Below the pieces are notes generated by a model, which was not told the origin of the DNA, ran no database searches, and worked only from the letters and a program-made list of their open reading frames with translations. From positions 1 through 22,390 of the forward strand of contig CAYFXA010000007.1 in the NCBI GenBank assembly GCA_964347135.1: a DNA stretch of 22,390 nt, written 5' to 3'. Position 1 is the stretch's first letter. Every line of letters begins with the position of its first letter. Of this stretch, positions 6,160 to 13,527 are shown in pieces. A program made the translations under genes and the position numbers. This DNA is from CAYFXA01 sp964347135. GTDB lineage: Bacteria; Patescibacteriota; Microgenomatia; PFEM01; JAHIFH01.

Positions 6160-6807
6160 ATGGAGAAGAAATTTAAAAGGAAAAAAATCTTAATCTTTCT
6201 TAGTGTTTTATTCATTTTCGTAATTCCAGCAATTTTGATTATCGCCAGCGCTTTATGGTTAGAAAGAACTTGGATTAGGCCAGAGGTTGAGGAGGAGTTG
6301 GCAGCGGAGTATCTTATTCCAACCAAGATTCTGGCAGACAAGATGAAATACAAGGACGAAACGGTAATGGTTCGGGGACGAGTGATTGAGGAGGATATGG
6401 TTTGTGAACGGATTGATTGTCCCAGTGATGACCCTTGTTGCGGTTGCAAGGATGAGAGGAATTTGTTGGTGACTGATGTGGGGTCAGCCATTATCACCCA
6501 AATGCCAGGAAAGCTTGTTTTATTGACCCCTGAAAAAGAGGTGCTTTGTCAGAGGAGAAGAAATAGCTGTGAATATGAATGTTCGGGATGGCGCCCAGGG
6601 TCAATTTATGAGATTAAAGGCTTTTTTAGAGCCGAACCACCACCACGAGGAACGGGTTTAAGAATTTATTTTGGTTATTATCTTGAGGTTCATGAAAAGA
6701 AATTGGAAAGAGGGGTAGGGTTTATTGAAAAGGTTATCGCTTTATTCAGTAGTTTGAAAAACATTATTGCCAGTTCCAGAACAAGCGGTTATTACATTCT
6801 TCGCTAA
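6160..6807 (+). CDS. Membrane-anchored cysteine-rich protein, possibly OB-fold
   Basis: The 215-residue product has a basic N-terminus (MEKKFKRKK) and one strong membrane segment (about 9-33), so the rest should face outside. Eight cysteines lie in the exported part (82, 87, 93, 94, 96, 130, 137, 141), two groups that could form disulfides or a metal site. The pattern around 55-78 (ILADKMKYKDETVMVRGRVIEED) and the later SIYEIKGFFRAE and GLRIYFGYYLEV strands resemble an OB-fold barrel of the kind in exported nucleic-acid or ligand-binding domains; this is inference from strand pattern only. The function is unknown. It appears to be transcribed alone from its own promoter. Confidence 0.75.
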   Translation: MEKKFKRKKILIFLSVLFIFVIPAILIIASALWLERTWIRPEVEEELAAEYLIPTKILADKMKYKDETVMVRGRVIEEDMVCERIDCPSDDPCCGCKDERNLLVTDVGSAIITQMPGKLVLLTPEKEVLCQRRRNSCEYECSGWRPGSIYEIKGFFRAEPPPRGTGLRIYFGYYLEVHEKKLERGVGFIEKVIALFSSLKNIIASSRTSGYYILR

Positions 6808-6847
6808 AGTTCAAAAGATTCCCTTATTATTCATAAATAATCTATAG

Positions 6848-6856
6848 TGTTATAAT
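6848..6856 (+). promoter_or_regulatory. Extended -10 promoter of the methyltransferase gene
   Basis: TG, one base, then a perfect TATAAT (6851-6856) lies 13 bases before the ATG at 6870. It leaves only a few leader bases and no ribosome binding site. It also argues against the upstream TTG at 6861, which would fall within the start-site gap. Confidence 0.7.
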
Positions 6857-6869
6857 TTGATTGACTGAT

Positions 6870-7679
6870 ATGCAAGATTCCAAAATACAAACCAATAAAG
6901 AGTGGTGGGAAAAGATGGTTGCAGAAGGTAATGGTTTTACCCGCCCCTGGTTAGATTTGGATCCAGATATAGTTAAACAATATGCCAATGGTAAACTAAA
7001 GAAACCTCCTAAGCCACTTGATCAAATGTTCCCCGTAAGCATTCTTGCAAATGTAAAAGGCAAGGATGTTTTATGCCTTGCCTCTGGTGGAGGCCAGCAG
7101 TCAGCGGTTTTCGGAATTCTTGGCGCCAATGTAACTGTAGTAGATATAGCCGAAGGACAGCTTGAAGGCGATAAAAAAGCGGCTGAGCATTATGGTTATA
7201 AAGTAACCACTATTCAGGCAGATATAAGTGATTTATCTATGTTGAAGAATGACTCTTTTGATCTAGTTTTTCAGGCACCGTCAATGGCTTACATTCCAGA
7301 TGTAAGAAAAGTTTACTCTGGGGTGGCACGAGTATTAAGATCAGGAGGTTTATATCGAGTTGATGCTGAAAATCCTTTATCACAATTTATTGAATACGAT
7401 ACTGCTTGGGACGGAAAAGGGTATCGCATAACTGTGCCTTATAAAGTTAAGGAGAAAAAAAGAGAAGGCAAAGAGGTTATAGAGTTCAGGCATTATTTGA
7501 GTGAAATATTTAATGGTCTTCTTGAAAGTGGATTTGTAATTGAGAAGGTTCAAGAATCGCCAAGTTATAATGATCTTTACGGAGATGGACAGGCGCCAAA
7601 ACCAGGAAGTTGGCTACACTCACAGATTTATACCCCTGGAGCATTTTTTATTTTAGCTAGAAAAAAAACGAGAGAATAG
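6870..7679 (+). CDS. Class I SAM-dependent methyltransferase
   Basis: From the ATG at 6870 the product has 269 residues. The Rossmann core shows motif I as VLCLASGGGQQSAVFGILGA (67-86, glycine-rich SAM-binding loop), the acidic end of strand 2 as VTVVDIAEGQL (Asp92), AD at 117-118 (motif II) and DLVFQAPSMAYIPDVRKVYS (motif III/IV region), followed by a VLRSGGLYRVDAENP segment typical of motif V-VI. The N-terminus begins with helices containing EWWEKMVAEGNGFTRPWLD, common in small-molecule methyltransferases of the UbiE/COQ5-like fold group. The substrate cannot be told from sequence. A frame extension to TTG 6861 is possible but conflicts with the promoter. ychF starts 7 bases after its stop and is likely in the same transcript. 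Confidence 0.85.
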   Translation: MQDSKIQTNKEWWEKMVAEGNGFTRPWLDLDPDIVKQYANGKLKKPPKPLDQMFPVSILANVKGKDVLCLASGGGQQSAVFGILGANVTVVDIAEGQLEGDKKAAEHYGYKVTTIQADISDLSMLKNDSFDLVFQAPSMAYIPDVRKVYSGVARVLRSGGLYRVDAENPLSQFIEYDTAWDGKGYRITVPYKVKEKKREGKEVIEFRHYLSEIFNGLLESGFVIEKVQESPSYNDLYGDGQAPKPGSWLHSQIYTPGAFFILARKKTRE

Positions 7680-7686
7680 CCTTAAT

Positions 7687-8490
7687 ATGTCATCATTACA
7701 GGTCGGGATAGTAGGGCTTCCCAATTCAGGTAAATCAACGCTTTTCAACGCTTTGCTTAAAAGGCAAGTTGCTAATGTGGCTTCCTATCCTTTTACTACC
7801 ATTGAACCCAATGTTGGTGTGGTTGAAGTGCCGGATGAAAGGTTAAAAAAATTGGGAGAGATGATTAAGCCTGAAAAGGTAACACCGGCGGTGGTCAAAT
7901 TCATTGACATTGCTGGTTTGGTAAAAGATGCTCATAAAGGTGAAGGATTGGGCAATCAATTTTTGGCCAAGATTCGGGAAGTCGATGCCCTTATTCATAT
8001 TCTTCGGGGTTTTAAAGATGAATCGGTTTCTCATTATTATGGTTCGATTGATCCCCAGAGAGATAAAGAGATTGTTGATTTGGAATTGGAATTAGGAGAA
8101 ATTAAAAAACCAACCCTTTATATTTTAAATCAGGATAAGGTTGTTCCTGTTAAAGGATTTTTGTTTGTTAATGCTAAAACAGGGGAAGGAGTTGAGGAAT
8201 TAATTCAGGAAGCTTATAAACTTTTAGGTTTGATTACCTTTTACACCATTAAAGGGGGTAAGGAAGTCCGGGCTTGGTCTTTAAAAAAAGGTGCCTCTGC
8301 TTTTGAGGCAGCGGAAAAGGTTCATACGGATATGGCCAAAGGTTTTATTAAAGCCGAGGTGGTTAGTTATGATGACTTGGTTTCTGCTGGGAGTTGGCAA
8401 TCAGCTAAAGGCCAAGGCAAAGTGAGATTAGAGGGAAGAGAATACCAAGTTAGAAATGGCGATGTGGTTGAGTTCAAATTCGGCACTTGA
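7687..8490 (+). CDS. ychF: Compact YchF/Obg-like GTPase
   Basis: The 267-residue protein is a YchF (ribosome-associated NTPase) by its G1 loop GLPNSGKS (10-17), G2 region SYPFTTIEPNVGVV (33-46), G3 DIAGLVKDAHKGEGLGNQFL (74-93) and the C-terminal TGS domain (about 181-267: LITFYTIKGGKEVRAWSLKKG, ending RNGDVVEFKFGT). Ordinary YchF has about 360 residues. The difference is a clean loss of the helical hairpin domain: after ELELGEIKK (about 133-141) the sequence goes straight to the TLYILNQDK strand. The G4 position reads NQDK (148-151) where most YchF have NxxE, so nucleotide preference may differ from the ATP-favouring norm. It shares a transcript with the methyltransferase upstream. Confidence 0.88.
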   Translation: MSSLQVGIVGLPNSGKSTLFNALLKRQVANVASYPFTTIEPNVGVVEVPDERLKKLGEMIKPEKVTPAVVKFIDIAGLVKDAHKGEGLGNQFLAKIREVDALIHILRGFKDESVSHYYGSIDPQRDKEIVDLELELGEIKKPTLYILNQDKVVPVKGFLFVNAKTGEGVEELIQEAYKLLGLITFYTIKGGKEVRAWSLKKGASAFEAAEKVHTDMAKGFIKAEVVSYDDLVSAGSWQSAKGQGKVRLEGREYQVRNGDVVEFKFGT

Positions 8491-8513
8491 TTCTTGTTTG
8501 GTATAAAAGTTTG

Positions 8514-8522
8514 TGATAAAAT
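8514..8522 (+). promoter_or_regulatory. Extended -10 promoter of the rpsF operon
   Basis: TG, one base, then TAAAAT (8517-8522) lies 24 bases before the rpsF ATG. Unlike several other genes here, the leader is long enough to hold a purine-rich ribosome binding site (AAGGAAAAGG at about 8533-8542). Confidence 0.65.
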
Positions 8523-8546
8523 CTTTGAGATTAAGGAAAAGGTGTT

Positions 8547-8831
8547 ATGAGAGATTACGAGCTTGTTTTGGTGATTGATCCAGATCTGACTGGAGCCGAT
8601 CAGAAAAAACTGGTTAGCAAAGTCAAAAAAATAATTGAGGAATTAAAAGGTAAGGTTGAGAAAACAGACGAGTGGGGGAAGAGAGAATTTGTATACCCCA
8701 TTAAAAAGAAAGACCTGGGGTATTATTTTTTATTGGTAATGAAACTGCCTTCGACAGCGCCAACCCAGGTTGAAAACAAATTAAAACTGGAAGAAAAAAT
8801 TATTCGTTATCTGTTAGTTAAAAAGGAGTGA
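8547..8831 (+). CDS. rpsF: 30S ribosomal protein bS6
   Basis: The 94-residue product is a typical bS6: MRDYELVLVIDPDLTGADQK, then EWGKREFVYPIKKKDLGYYFLLVM (about 49-72, the WG+R+ signature) and EEKIIRYLLVKKE. bS6 binds with bS18 on the 30S platform, and both genes are in this operon with ssb between them, the usual bacterial order. It has a purine-rich ribosome binding site. ssb follows after 16 bases. Confidence 0.97.
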   Translation: MRDYELVLVIDPDLTGADQKKLVSKVKKIIEELKGKVEKTDEWGKREFVYPIKKKDLGYYFLLVMKLPSTAPTQVENKLKLEEKIIRYLLVKKE

Positions 8832-8847
8832 GGAAGGAAGGAGGGAT

Positions 8848-9411
8848 ATGGCAGCCAGGTCACTCAATAAGGTTCAGCTGATTGGCAATCTTACTCGGGA
8901 TCCCGAGTTGCGCTATACTCCCCAAGGGACAGCGGTTTGTACCTTTGGGTTAGCCACTAATCGCACCTGGGTAACTGAGGCAGGCGACCAGCGGGAAGAT
9001 ACTCAATTTCACCGTATCGTTGCTTGGAATAAACTAGCGGAGATTTGTTCTCAGCTTTTGTTTAAGGGACGACGGGTCTATGTTGAAGGTCGTTTGAAAA
9101 CCAGGCAATGGACGGCTCAAGACGGCAGTCCTCGTCAAACAACCGAAATTGTGATTGACGAAATGCTCATTCTTGATTCTAAGCGAGCACCAGGAGAAGT
9201 AGAGGAAGGAAAAGTTTCTGAAGAGGAACCAACGGAGATGAAGGAAGAGCCGCCAGTTGAGGGAACAGCCGAAGCAGCTAAACCCGGTAAGAAAGCAACA
9301 GCCCCAAAAGCGGCTAAACCAGCGAAAAAGGCTGATGATCAAAAGAAAGCCAAAAAGGCTGATGAAAAAGGGAAAGGGGAAGAGGTTAGGGCTGAGGATA
9401 TACCTTTTTAA
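8848..9411 (+). CDS. ssb: Single-stranded DNA-binding protein
   Basis: The 187-residue protein has the SSB OB-fold in about residues 1-112 (LNKVQLIGNLTRDPELRYTP at 6-25, then FHRIVAWNKLAEIC and KGRRVYVEGRLKTRQW). A linker follows, and the acidic tip is AEDIPF, the docking peptide for RecO, DnaX partners, PriA and others. The linker starts acidic and then becomes rich in Lys, Ala and Pro from about 145-175, in place of the Gly/Gln/Pro-rich linker of model SSBs. It has an AAGGAGG ribosome binding site just upstream and sits between rpsF and rpsR as in most bacteria. Confidence 0.96.
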   Translation: MAARSLNKVQLIGNLTRDPELRYTPQGTAVCTFGLATNRTWVTEAGDQREDTQFHRIVAWNKLAEICSQLLFKGRRVYVEGRLKTRQWTAQDGSPRQTTEIVIDEMLILDSKRAPGEVEEGKVSEEEPTEMKEEPPVEGTAEAAKPGKKATAPKAAKPAKKADDQKKAKKADEKGKGEEVRAEDIPF

Positions 9412-9427
9412 TAATAAATAGGGAATC

Positions 9428-9658
9428 ATGAGGCGAAAACGGAGAAGGCCAATTCGAGGATTAAAATGTCCTTTTTGTGAATCAGGCAAAAAGCCTGATT
9501 ACAAAGAAGTGGAGAGTTTAAGACAGTTTGTTAGTGACCGAGGCAAGATTATTCCTCGGAGTCGAAGTGGGGTTTGTGCTAAACACCAACGTCGCCTTTC
9601 CCAGTCTATTAAAAGAAGTAGGTTTTTGGGCTTAGTTCCTTTTACCACCCAAATTTAA
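9428..9658 (+). CDS. rpsR: 30S ribosomal protein bS18, zinc-binding form
   Basis: The 76-residue product shows bS18 features: a basic N-terminus (MRRKRRRPIRGLK), YKEVESLRQFVSDRGKIIPR (about 25-44), RRLSQSIKRSRFLGLVPFT at the end. It keeps a CPFC pair (14 and 17) and CAKH (50-53), the C+ zinc-ligand form. It is the bS6 partner on the 30S platform. In many bacteria rplI (bL9) comes next, but here the following gene is unrelated. A perfect 8-base inverted repeat lies within codons just after the first cysteine pair. Confidence 0.96.
   Translation: MRRKRRRPIRGLKCPFCESGKKPDYKEVESLRQFVSDRGKIIPRSRSGVCAKHQRRLSQSIKRSRFLGLVPFTTQI
9480..9500 (+). repeat. Perfect hairpin inside rpsR
   Basis: AATCAGGC (9480-9487) and GCCTGATT (9493-9500) form an 8-pair stem with an AAAAA loop, within codons of rpsR. 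It is perfect, but no T-run follows, so it is not a terminator. A role in translation or mRNA processing of the operon is only a possibility. Confidence 0.45.
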
Positions 9659-9662
9659 AAAA

Positions 9663-10469
9663 ATGAAGGCTGCCCCAAAAGTCAATTTAGAAAAAGTAAC
9701 CGCTTCAATAACTCTACCTCTTCCGTCTGGAGTAAGGTTGCAAGTAAAAAAAGGTCAAAAAATTAAAGAGGGTCAAACTCTTGGCCAAAGGAAAGCCTCT
9801 TTTCAGACAAAAAGTTATCATTTAAGCAAATTGATTGATGTTTCACCCAAAAAAACGGTTAAATATTTAGAAAAAAAATTAGGTCAGGCGGTTAAACAAG
9901 GGGAATTGGTTGCCCAAAAAAAGAGTTTTTTGGGCAAGGCTGATAAATTTATTGCCCCTGTAAACGGAATTCTGGATTCTCTGACTGAAGAAGGGATTTT
10001 GAGAATAAAGAAGAAGGTTTCCGAGAAAGAAGTTAAAGCACCTTTTTCGGGAATGGTAAATGCTGTTTCTTCGGATTCTCTAAGCTTATCTTTTGCCGCT
10101 TTAGAAATAAAAGGCAGTTGGGGTAGGGGAAACAAGGCAACCGGATTTTTAATGATTATTGAGAAGGAAGACTGTGATTTGTTTTCTCTTGATGGCACTT
10201 GTCAGGAGCAAATAGTTGTTCTCAGAGGAGAGCTGCCAAAAGGCTTGTGGTTTAAAGCCGTTAGTTTGGGGGCAGCCGGTTTTGCTGTTGGTGGTTTGGC
10301 GGAGAATTTCTTGGAAAAGGAAATCGAGGAAGGAGATAATTCTTTACCAGTGGTCATTTTGGGAGAAGATGGTAAAATTAGTCAAGAAATTTGGGAAGAA
10401 TTGAAAAAGGCTAATGGAAGAATGGCATTAGTTGATGGTCAACAAAACCGACTTTTAATCCCTAAGTAA
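9663..10469 (+). CDS. Hypothetical protein with barrel-sandwich (lipoyl/RnfC-like) elements
   Basis: The 268-residue product is not assignable to a named family. Residues 1-140 show repeated half-barrel patterns typical of biotinyl/lipoyl-like folds: LPSGVRLQVKKGQKIKEGQTLGQ (20-42), GQAVKQGELVAQKKSFLGKADKFIAPVNGILDSL (74-107) and EKEVKAPFSGMVNAVSSDSLSL (121-142). No modifiable MKM or DKA lysine motif is evident. Residues 190-268 (VVLRGELPKGLWFKAVSLGAAGFAVGGLAENF, VVILGEDGKISQEIWEEL) look like a small alpha/beta domain with a glycine-rich segment. There is no signal peptide. It lies 4 bases after rpsR and 2 bases before the CtpA gene, inside the ribosomal operon. Confidence 0.7.
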   Translation: MKAAPKVNLEKVTASITLPLPSGVRLQVKKGQKIKEGQTLGQRKASFQTKSYHLSKLIDVSPKKTVKYLEKKLGQAVKQGELVAQKKSFLGKADKFIAPVNGILDSLTEEGILRIKKKVSEKEVKAPFSGMVNAVSSDSLSLSFAALEIKGSWGRGNKATGFLMIIEKEDCDLFSLDGTCQEQIVVLRGELPKGLWFKAVSLGAAGFAVGGLAENFLEKEIEEGDNSLPVVILGEDGKISQEIWEELKKANGRMALVDGQQNRLLIPK

Positions 10470-10471
10470 TC

Positions 10472-11686
10472 ATGAGATTAAGACTAAATTTAAAGCAGAT
10501 TAGATTAATTATTTTAATTATTGCCATTGTCATTTTAGCGGGTGGAGTAGGTTACCGGCTGGGCGGGCAGGGAATAACGGTTAATATTGGCGGACCTAAG
10601 AAAATTACGATTGACCGAACAACACCAGCTGAAAAAGACCTTGACTTTTCCTTATTTTGGATAGCCTGGGACAGGTTAACCGCTTCTTACTTAGACAAAA
10701 ATGCCCTTAAACCTCAAGAAATGATTTATGGAGCGATTAGGGGTATGGTGGCTTCTGTTGGTGACCCTTATACGGTTTTCCTTCCTCCCAAAGAAAACAA
10801 AGAAGCTAAGGAAGATTTGAATGGTGCTTTTGAGGGTGTTGGCATTCAACTGGGCTATATTGATGAACAACTAGCGGTGATTGCCCCTCTTTCAGGTATG
10901 CCAGCTGAAAAAGCCGGAGTTAAAGCTGGTGATTTAATTCTCAAAGTAGACGAAAAAGAAACAATAGACATGACCCTTCCTGAAGCAGTGAGTTTAATTC
11001 GGGGTCCCAAGGGAACAACGGTCAAATTGACCCTTTTACATAAAGGAGAAAAAGAACCTTATGTCGCCGAAATTGTTCGCGCAACCATCATTGTTCCCAG
11101 CGTTGAAGTTGTTTTTCTTGAAGAAGACATTGCCCACCTTAAATTGATGCGTTTTGGTGAACGGACTAGTGATGAGTGGGCAAAGGCAGTCACTCAGATT
11201 TTAACCCGCCAACCAACTGTTAAAGGGATTATTTTGGATTTACGCAATAATCCAGGGGGTTATTTGAGCGGATCTGTTTTCATTGCCTCGGAGTTTTTAT
11301 CATCGGGAGTAGTGGTAAAGCAAGAAGACGCTGCTGGTAACCAAGAGAGTTATGCGGTTGACCGCCAAGGTGTGCTTCTTCACCAACCCTTGGTGGTTTT
11401 GGTTAATCAAGGAAGCGCTTCGGCTTCAGAAATAGTTGCTGGAGCTCTTCAAGATCATAAACGAGCAAAAATTGTTGGTGAAAAAACTTTTGGCAAAGGA
11501 ACAATTCAAGAAGCAGAAGATTTACCTGGGGGAGCAGGTTTGCACATCACTACCGCCAGATGGCTCTTACCTTCGGGTAAGTCTATTGACAATGAAGGTA
11601 TCATTCCTGATAATCAAATAGAAGATGATCCAACCACTGAAGAAGATGAACAACTCCGAGAGGCAGTTAAGACCCTTGCCGATTAA
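10472..11686 (+). CDS. CtpA-type C-terminal processing protease (S41)
   Basis: The 404-residue protein has an N-terminal membrane anchor (about 10-28), a family N-terminal region (FSLFWIAWDRLTASYLD, then GMVASVGDPYTVFLPP), a PDZ domain (about 117-205, GAFEGVGIQLGYIDEQLAVIAPL and AEKAGVKAGDLILKVD), and the S41 peptidase core (GIILDLRNNPGGYLSGSV, then NQGSASASEIVAGALQDH and EKTFGKGTIQ). The catalytic serine/lysine pair fits Ser317 and Lys342. It should act outside the membrane on C-terminal ends of exported proteins. It overlaps the HtrA gene by 41 bases, so the two surface proteases are expressed together. Confidence 0.93.
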   Translation: MRLRLNLKQIRLIILIIAIVILAGGVGYRLGGQGITVNIGGPKKITIDRTTPAEKDLDFSLFWIAWDRLTASYLDKNALKPQEMIYGAIRGMVASVGDPYTVFLPPKENKEAKEDLNGAFEGVGIQLGYIDEQLAVIAPLSGMPAEKAGVKAGDLILKVDEKETIDMTLPEAVSLIRGPKGTTVKLTLLHKGEKEPYVAEIVRATIIVPSVEVVFLEEDIAHLKLMRFGERTSDEWAKAVTQILTRQPTVKGIILDLRNNPGGYLSGSVFIASEFLSSGVVVKQEDAAGNQESYAVDRQGVLLHQPLVVLVNQGSASASEIVAGALQDHKRAKIVGEKTFGKGTIQEAEDLPGGAGLHITTARWLLPSGKSIDNEGIIPDNQIEDDPTTEEDEQLREAVKTLAD

Positions 11687-12830
11687 AAAAATTCTCATTG
11701 GTTTGGCAGTATTAATTATTATTCTTGCCTCGGTTTTTGGTGGGGCCATTTCTGACAGACTTTTTGGTTACAGAATTCTTGACCGCTTTATTCCCCGAGG
11801 AGAATTAGCAACCCAAATTACTCAACAGCGGGTGTTGGATGAGGAGTCGGTTGTTATAGAAGTAGCGGAAAAAGTTAGTCCTTCGGTGGTCACCGTTCGA
11901 ATTGCCAAAGAAAGGTCATTTTTTGATCCCTTTGAAGTTGAGATTGGACCCTTTGGTCTTAGTTTCCCTGAAGAACAAAGTGAAATAGTCGAGCAAGATA
12001 TTGGTAGCGGTTTTATTATTTCAAAAGATGGTTTGGTGGTTACTAACAAGCATGTGGTGAGTGATACTGAAGCCAGTTACAAAATCGTTACCAAAGACGA
12101 TAAAACTTATGATGTCAAAAATATCTATCGCGACCCAATCAACGACTTGGCGATTTTAAAAATTGAAGCAAGAGGTTTAAAGTCAGTGGAAATGGGGGAT
12201 TCGGATAATTTGAAGGTAGGCCAGACCGCAATTGCCATTGGCACAGCTCTAGGTGAATTTCGTCATACGGTTACAACAGGAGTGATTTCTGGGTTGGGGC
12301 GGGGGATAACCGCGGGTTCACCTTTCGAGGGTTATGTTGAGCAACTAGATAATGTTATCCAGACTGATGCGGCAATTAATCCTGGTAATTCTGGTGGACC
12401 GCTTTTGAATTCAGCGGGGCAGGTAGTGGGGGTGAACGTGGCTGTTGTTGCCAGTGGGGAAAACATTGGTTTTGCCATTCCCATTAATGTGGTTAAGGAA
12501 ATGATTGATAATTTCAATCAAACCGGTCGCTTTGCCCGTCCTTTCCTTGGGGTTCGCTACCGAATGATAAATCGGGACTTGGCTTTGTTGAATGAGGTGC
12601 CCCAAGGCGCTTACATTGTTGATATCGTTTCTGGCTCTCCCGCGGATAAAGCCGGGGTTAAAGAAGGCGATATTATTACTAAGTTTGATGGAAAAGCGGT
12701 TCGAGAAGAGGAGGGCGGTTTAGCCAAATTGATTAATGCCAAAAAGATTGGCGATAGAATTACTCTAACTGTTTGGCGAAACGGGGAGGAGATTGAATTA
12801 GAGGCAAGGCTTGAAGAGGCTAGTCAATAG
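11646..12830 (+). CDS. HtrA/DegP-type serine protease with PDZ domain
   Basis: From ATG 11646 the product has 394 residues: a membrane anchor at about 14-33, a trypsin-like domain with the triad His126 (VVTNKHVVSD), Asp157 (DPINDLAILKI) and Ser229 (NPGNSGGPLL), and a PDZ domain from about 295 (FLGVRYRMINRDLA, later GSPADKAGVKEGDIITKFDGK). This is a quality-control protease/chaperone on the outer face of the membrane. An in-frame ATG at 11625 would add 7 residues and lengthen the overlap with ctpA; neither start has a clear ribosome binding site. It ends the rpsF operon, and its last 11 bases overlap the end of prfA on the other strand. Confidence 0.93.
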   Translation: MNNSERQLRPLPIKKILIGLAVLIIILASVFGGAISDRLFGYRILDRFIPRGELATQITQQRVLDEESVVIEVAEKVSPSVVTVRIAKERSFFDPFEVEIGPFGLSFPEEQSEIVEQDIGSGFIISKDGLVVTNKHVVSDTEASYKIVTKDDKTYDVKNIYRDPINDLAILKIEARGLKSVEMGDSDNLKVGQTAIAIGTALGEFRHTVTTGVISGLGRGITAGSPFEGYVEQLDNVIQTDAAINPGNSGGPLLNSAGQVVGVNVAVVASGENIGFAIPINVVKEMIDNFNQTGRFARPFLGVRYRMINRDLALLNEVPQGAYIVDIVSGSPADKAGVKEGDIITKFDGKAVREEEGGLAKLINAKKIGDRITLTVWRNGEEIELEARLEEASQ

Positions 12831-13518
12831 TACTGATTGCTTTAAGAACTTTATTTAAATTTCCATTCATTATTTCTTCCAAATTGTACCATTTCTTATT
12901 CAGTCGGTGATCAGTAATTCTATTTTGGGGAAAGTTGTAGGTTCTGATTTTTTCTGAGCGCTCACCTCGACCAACGGCTTCCCGGCGAATGCTAGTAAGC
13001 TGAGTTTGTTTTTTCTCCTGTTCTTTTTGCCAGAGTTTTGAACGAAGTAGATCAAGAGCGATTTTTCGGTTTTGCTCTTGGGTTCGTTCTTGTTCGCAGG
13101 TGACAACCAGACCCGAAGGTTGGTGGGTTAACCTTACGGCTGAAGAGACTTTCTGAACGTTTTGACCACCTTGGGTTGAGGCTCGGTAGAATTGCCAATC
13201 CAAATCCTGGGGATTGATTTGGATTTGGGCCTCAGTAATCTCTGGCAAAACAGCGACCGTGGCGGTTGAGGTGTGAATTCTGCCGTGCCGTTCGGTGGTA
13301 GGAATTCTTTGGACTCGGTGAACACCAGCCTCGTTTTTAAGTAAATCATAGATATCTTTACCTTTGATTCTTAAGATTCTGGTTCCAAGTAACTTTGTTT
13401 GCCAGTTCTTTTTTTCCGCAAAGCGAAGATACATTCGCAATAAATCATCCGCCCAAATTTTGGCCTCATCACCGCCAGCGGCACCACGAATTTCAATAAT
13501 GGCAATGTCTTTATTCAT
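12820..13518 (-). CDS. prfA: Peptide chain release factor 1, short form without N-terminal domain
   Basis: The 232-residue product matches RF1 from domain 2 onward: IIEIRGAAGGDEAKIWADDLLRMY (7-30), then GVHRVQRIPTTERHGRIHTST with the PxT codon-reading motif as PTT at 73-75, and the GGQ peptidyl-hydrolysis motif at 117-119 (STQGGQNVQKVSSAVRLTH). The later GRGERSEKIRTYNFPQNRITDHR is also diagnostic. PxT rather than SPF means it reads UAA and UAG. Full-length RF1 is about 360 residues; the first 100 or so, the helical domain facing the GTPase centre and RF3, are absent, and rpmE ends 9 bases upstream, so no room exists for them. The rpmE-prfA order is common. The stop overlaps that of the HtrA gene. 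Confidence 0.92.
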   Translation of the reverse strand: MNKDIAIIEIRGAAGGDEAKIWADDLLRMYLRFAEKKNWQTKLLGTRILRIKGKDIYDLLKNEAGVHRVQRIPTTERHGRIHTSTATVAVLPEITEAQIQINPQDLDWQFYRASTQGGQNVQKVSSAVRLTHQPSGLVVTCEQERTQEQNRKIALDLLRSKLWQKEQEKKQTQLTSIRREAVGRGERSEKIRTYNFPQNRITDHRLNKKWYNLEEIMNGNLNKVLKAISTID

Positions 13519-13527
13519 AAGAAAAAA

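Noticed and set aside
9034..9489. 151-residue minus-strand frame across ssb and rpsR
   Set aside because: It is antisense to two certain genes and its composition (rich in Phe, Leu, Trp, Arg) is what reverse reading of Lys/Glu-rich genes gives.
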